From DASUMF01 sp040510575 (lineage in GTDB: Bacteria > Actinomycetota > Acidimicrobiia > IMCC26256 > DASPTH01), in NCBI GenBank assembly GCA_040510575.1, contig JBEVIU010000119.1, forward strand, positions 1-32,590: 32,590 nt of DNA. The letters are read 5' to 3'. Made by a program: the position numbers and the translations under genes. Below, piece after piece: positions 30,900 through 32,590 of the stretch (within the stretch, counting starts at the first letter, position 1; each line of letters begins with the position of its first letter). The notes beneath the pieces were generated by a model. It was given only the letters and a program-made list of their open reading frames with translations. It ran no database searches and was not told the origin of the DNA.

Positions 30900-31601
30900 A
30901 TGACTGATCCCGATCCGGCGCGTCTCACGCGTGTGACCCGCGGCCTGGCAGTCGATGCGCCGGATCCCGCGCGCTCCCTGTGCTCGGCGTCGGCCGACAT
31001 GCTCGGCGTCGCCGGAGCGGGCCTCGTCCTGATGACGCGTGCTCGCGCCCTCGGCAATGTGTGCGTCTCGGATCCATGGACCGAAGCGGTCGAGGACGTG
31101 CAATATGCCCTCGGCGAAGGACCCTGTGTCGATGCCGTCCGCTCGTGCGCGCCGGTGCTCGTCCCCGACTTGGAAGAGCTCGCCGTCAGCCGCTGGTCGG
31201 TGTTTCGGATCAGCGCGCTCGAGGCGGGTGTCCGGGCCGCGTTCGGCTTCCCGCTCCTGATGGGGAACATCTGCATCGGCGCGCTCGATCTCTACCACGA
31301 CGAAACCGGCGCGCTGTCGGCGGAGCAGTTCGCCGACGCGGAGGCAGTGGCGCACGTCGCGACCCGCACCGTGTTGGCCTGGCAGGCCGTCGCAGGAGCC
31401 GATGACCTGCCGTGGCAGCTCGAGCAGGTGCCTGTGCACCGGGCGGCGGTGCACCAGGCGACCGGTATGGTGTCGGTGCAAGCAATGGTGTCGGTCGACG
31501 ACGCGCTCGCGCTGCTCCGTGCGTACGCATTCGTCGACGGACGAGGGCTCGGTTCCGTCGCCGCAGACGTGGTCGCGGGTCGCCTCCGGCTCGAGAATTG
31601 A
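30900..31601 (+). CDS. GAF-ANTAR domain protein 1
   Basis: 233 residues. GAF-like domain at about 20-165, with the EGPCVDA phrase (73-79) common in GAF-ANTAR proteins, and ANTAR domain at about 176-231 (HRAAVHQATGMVSVQAMVS, then DDALALLRAYA and VAADVV). ANTAR domains bind paired-hairpin RNA to stop termination or control translation. The usual AKG of the ANTAR helix reads ATG here. The ligand of the GAF domain is unknown. It is 15 bases after the desaturase and 13 bases before a second GAF-ANTAR gene, so probably one transcript. Confidence 0.88.
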   Translation: MTDPDPARLTRVTRGLAVDAPDPARSLCSASADMLGVAGAGLVLMTRARALGNVCVSDPWTEAVEDVQYALGEGPCVDAVRSCAPVLVPDLEELAVSRWSVFRISALEAGVRAAFGFPLLMGNICIGALDLYHDETGALSAEQFADAEAVAHVATRTVLAWQAVAGADDLPWQLEQVPVHRAAVHQATGMVSVQAMVSVDDALALLRAYAFVDGRGLGSVAADVVAGRLRLEN

Positions 31602-31614
31602 CGGAGGATCGACG

Positions 31615-32370
31615 ATGACACGAGAGGAACGACTCACCGATACGTTCGTCGTGCTCGCCGACACCCTGGTCGACAACTACGACGTCATCGACTTCCTGCA
31701 GACGTTGGCCGAGCGCAGCGTGGAGCTGCTCGACGTGTCCGCGGCGGGAATCATGCTCGCTGACGAAGAGAGCCGTTTGCGTCACGCCGCGTGTTCCAGC
31801 GAGCAGATGCGCCTGGTCGAGTTGTTCGAGCTGCAGATCGAGCAAGGCCCGTGCTTCGACGCCTACAAGACGCAAGAGCCCGTGCGCTGTGATTCCCCGG
31901 TGGTGGCCGAGACGCGCTGGCCACGCTTCGCACCGCACGCGATCGCGGCGGGCTTCCAGGGTGTGTCGGCGGTGCCGCTCCGACTTCGCTCGCAGGTCGT
32001 CGGCGCGCTGAACCTGTTCTCGTCGGGTGCGAGCTCGCTCGACGACGACGACCTCCGCGTCGCGCAGGCGATGGCCGACGTCGCGACGATCGGCCTCCTC
32101 CAGGAACGCGCGCTCCGCGACAGTCGAGCGTTCTCGACGCAGCTCCAGGGTGCATTGAACTCTCGCATCGCGATCGAGCAGGCCAAGGGCATCGTGGCCG
32201 AGTACGGCCAGATCAGCGTCGACGCGGCATTCGCGCGGCTCCGTCGGTTCGCGCGGAGCCACAACAAGTTGCTGAGCGAAGTCGCACGTCAGGTGATCGA
32301 CGGCTCCCTTCCCGCAGCGACGCTCACGGAGGGCCAAGGTTCGAGCCCTGAGGCGGCGCGGGGCGCGTGA
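31615..32370 (+). CDS. GAF-ANTAR domain protein 2
   Basis: 251 residues. GAF domain about 12-165 with QGPCFDA (77-83), a coiled helix, and a canonical ANTAR domain at about 178-232 (LNSRIAIEQAKGIVAEYGQIS, then AAFARLRRFARS and SEVARQVIDG, given here in pieces). GGAGG nine bases before the ATG is a good SD. It is closer to the ANTAR consensus than its neighbour; the two may form a hetero-pair. No histidine kinase is near, so control may be through a GAF ligand. Confidence 0.92.
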   Translation: MTREERLTDTFVVLADTLVDNYDVIDFLQTLAERSVELLDVSAAGIMLADEESRLRHAACSSEQMRLVELFELQIEQGPCFDAYKTQEPVRCDSPVVAETRWPRFAPHAIAAGFQGVSAVPLRLRSQVVGALNLFSSGASSLDDDDLRVAQAMADVATIGLLQERALRDSRAFSTQLQGALNSRIAIEQAKGIVAEYGQISVDAAFARLRRFARSHNKLLSEVARQVIDGSLPAATLTEGQGSSPEAARGA

Positions 32371-32387
32371 ATCACTGCCAGGCCGTG

Positions 32388-32460
32388 TGGAGCTGAGGGG
32401 AATCGAACCCCTGACCCCTTCCATGCCATGGAAGTGCTCTACAAACTGAGCTACAGACCC
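32388..32460 (-). tRNA. tRNA-Ala (anticodon GGC)
   Basis: 73 bases, 5' end at 32460. D-stem GCTC/GAGC. Anticodon stem CTTCC/GGAAG with loop ATGGCAT, giving GGC. Variable loop of five. T-arm AGGGG-TTCGATT-CCCCT. Acceptor GGGTCTG pairs with CAGCTCC, including G3-U70, the identity element of alanine tRNA. Position 4-69 is a U-C mismatch. Discriminator A; CCA not encoded. Confidence 0.93.
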
Positions 32461-32508
32461 AACACCTCCGGTCGACGTCGCTTCGCGTCGTCGCCAAAGG
32501 GAGAGTCG

Positions 32509-32514
32509 ACGTTA
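32509..32514 (-). promoter_or_regulatory. Possible -10 of the tRNA gene
   Basis: TAACGT on the minus strand about 50 bases upstream of the tRNA 5' end, back to back with the rightward TACGCT box 12 bases away. Confidence 0.35.
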
Positions 32515-32525
32515 CCAGTGCCCGG

Positions 32526-32531
32526 TACGCT
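32526..32531 (+). promoter_or_regulatory. Leaderless -10 box at the right edge
   Basis: TACGCT, seven bases before ATG 32539; same spacing as the other leaderless boxes in the window. Confidence 0.45.
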
Positions 32532-32538
32532 CGCCCGC

Positions 32539-32559
32539 ATGAGCGGAGCGAAGAAATGA
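32539..32559 (+). CDS. Six-residue leader ORF (MSGAKK)
   Basis: ATG at the expected transcript start, six codons, then a TGA that overlaps the next ATG by four bases (ATGA). The mini-ORF also contains GGAG seven bases before that second ATG. It may be a translated leader that couples to the downstream gene, or simply a very short 5' UTR. Confidence 0.4.
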   Translation: MSGAKK

Positions 32560-32590
32560 GCGAACCGGCGAACACACCTGACGCACCACC
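32556..32590 (+). CDS. N-terminus of a rightward gene cut by the window edge
   Basis: Starts MSEPANTPDAPP and runs off the window. GGAG seven bases upstream and the TACGCT box support the start. No function can be given. Confidence 0.5.
   Translation, partial: MSEPANTPDAP

Noticed and set aside
32372..32575. Minus-strand open frame at the right edge
   Set aside because: Most of it is the tRNA-Ala gene read as protein.

Overview
The window is GC-rich bacterial DNA with densely packed genes on both strands and almost no intergenic space. Gene content (many acyl-CoA enzymes, GAF-ANTAR proteins, an AAA-ATPase nucleotidyl cyclase, a type of HhH-GPD protein common in actinobacteria, threonine-rich secreted proteins, MscL, TMEM175) and the frequent lack of Shine-Dalgarno (SD) sequences point to an actinobacterium. 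My best guess is an Acidimicrobiia/Ilumatobacter-like lineage; this is inferred from protein character, not from a marker gene. I see no phage, transposase, CRISPR array or plasmid function, so it reads as ordinary chromosome with some interesting regulatory features.

Layout. 1-250: start of a leftward gene with its promoter. 254-4032: a rightward operon for acyl-CoA metabolism (LCAD-type acyl-CoA dehydrogenase, AcuI/YhdH-type reductase, TesB-like thioesterase, enoyl-CoA hydratase/isomerase). 4039-7895: leftward genes, namely an MBL-fold hydrolase, a 46-residue membrane protein, a minimal HAD phosphatase, and an unusual pair (predicted beta-propeller plus Ig-like protein). 7995-9894: a flavodoxin-like protein facing two leftward membrane proteins, one of them TMEM175-type. 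10007-14185: an envelope region with a large exported alkaline-phosphatase-fold/polytopic protein, a GT4 glycosyltransferase and a sulfotransferase. 14249-15502: a small unknown gene and an alpha/beta hydrolase, each with short tandem repeats at its 3' end. 15559-20088: a CAP-domain protein, an SDR, an HdeD-like protein, an HhH-GPD protein, a DUF4190-like protein with Thr-rich linkers, and MscL. 20263-24240: thiolase, CoA-transferase and a membrane-fused spermidine-synthase-like protein. 24329-27847: a cyclase-ATPase regulator and a CsoR repressor. 27949-32370: a DEAD-box helicase fused to a cold-shock domain, divergent from a fatty-acid desaturase that is followed by two GAF-ANTAR proteins. 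32388-32590: tRNA-Ala(GGC) and the start of another gene.

How it fits together. The 254-4032 operon, the SDR, the thiolase and the CoA-transferase indicate strong capacity for fatty-acid and other acyl-CoA breakdown. The best candidate for an undescribed system is 27949-32370. It combines an RNA helicase/RNA chaperone fusion with a long structured leader, a divergent desaturase whose ribosome site can be folded into a hairpin, and two tandem ANTAR (RNA-binding antiterminator) proteins behind the desaturase. Together these suggest RNA-level control of membrane fluidity. A second theme is a -10-like TANNNT hexamer placed 6-9 bases before the start codon of thirteen coding regions, the signature of leaderless transcription; I used it to choose several starts.
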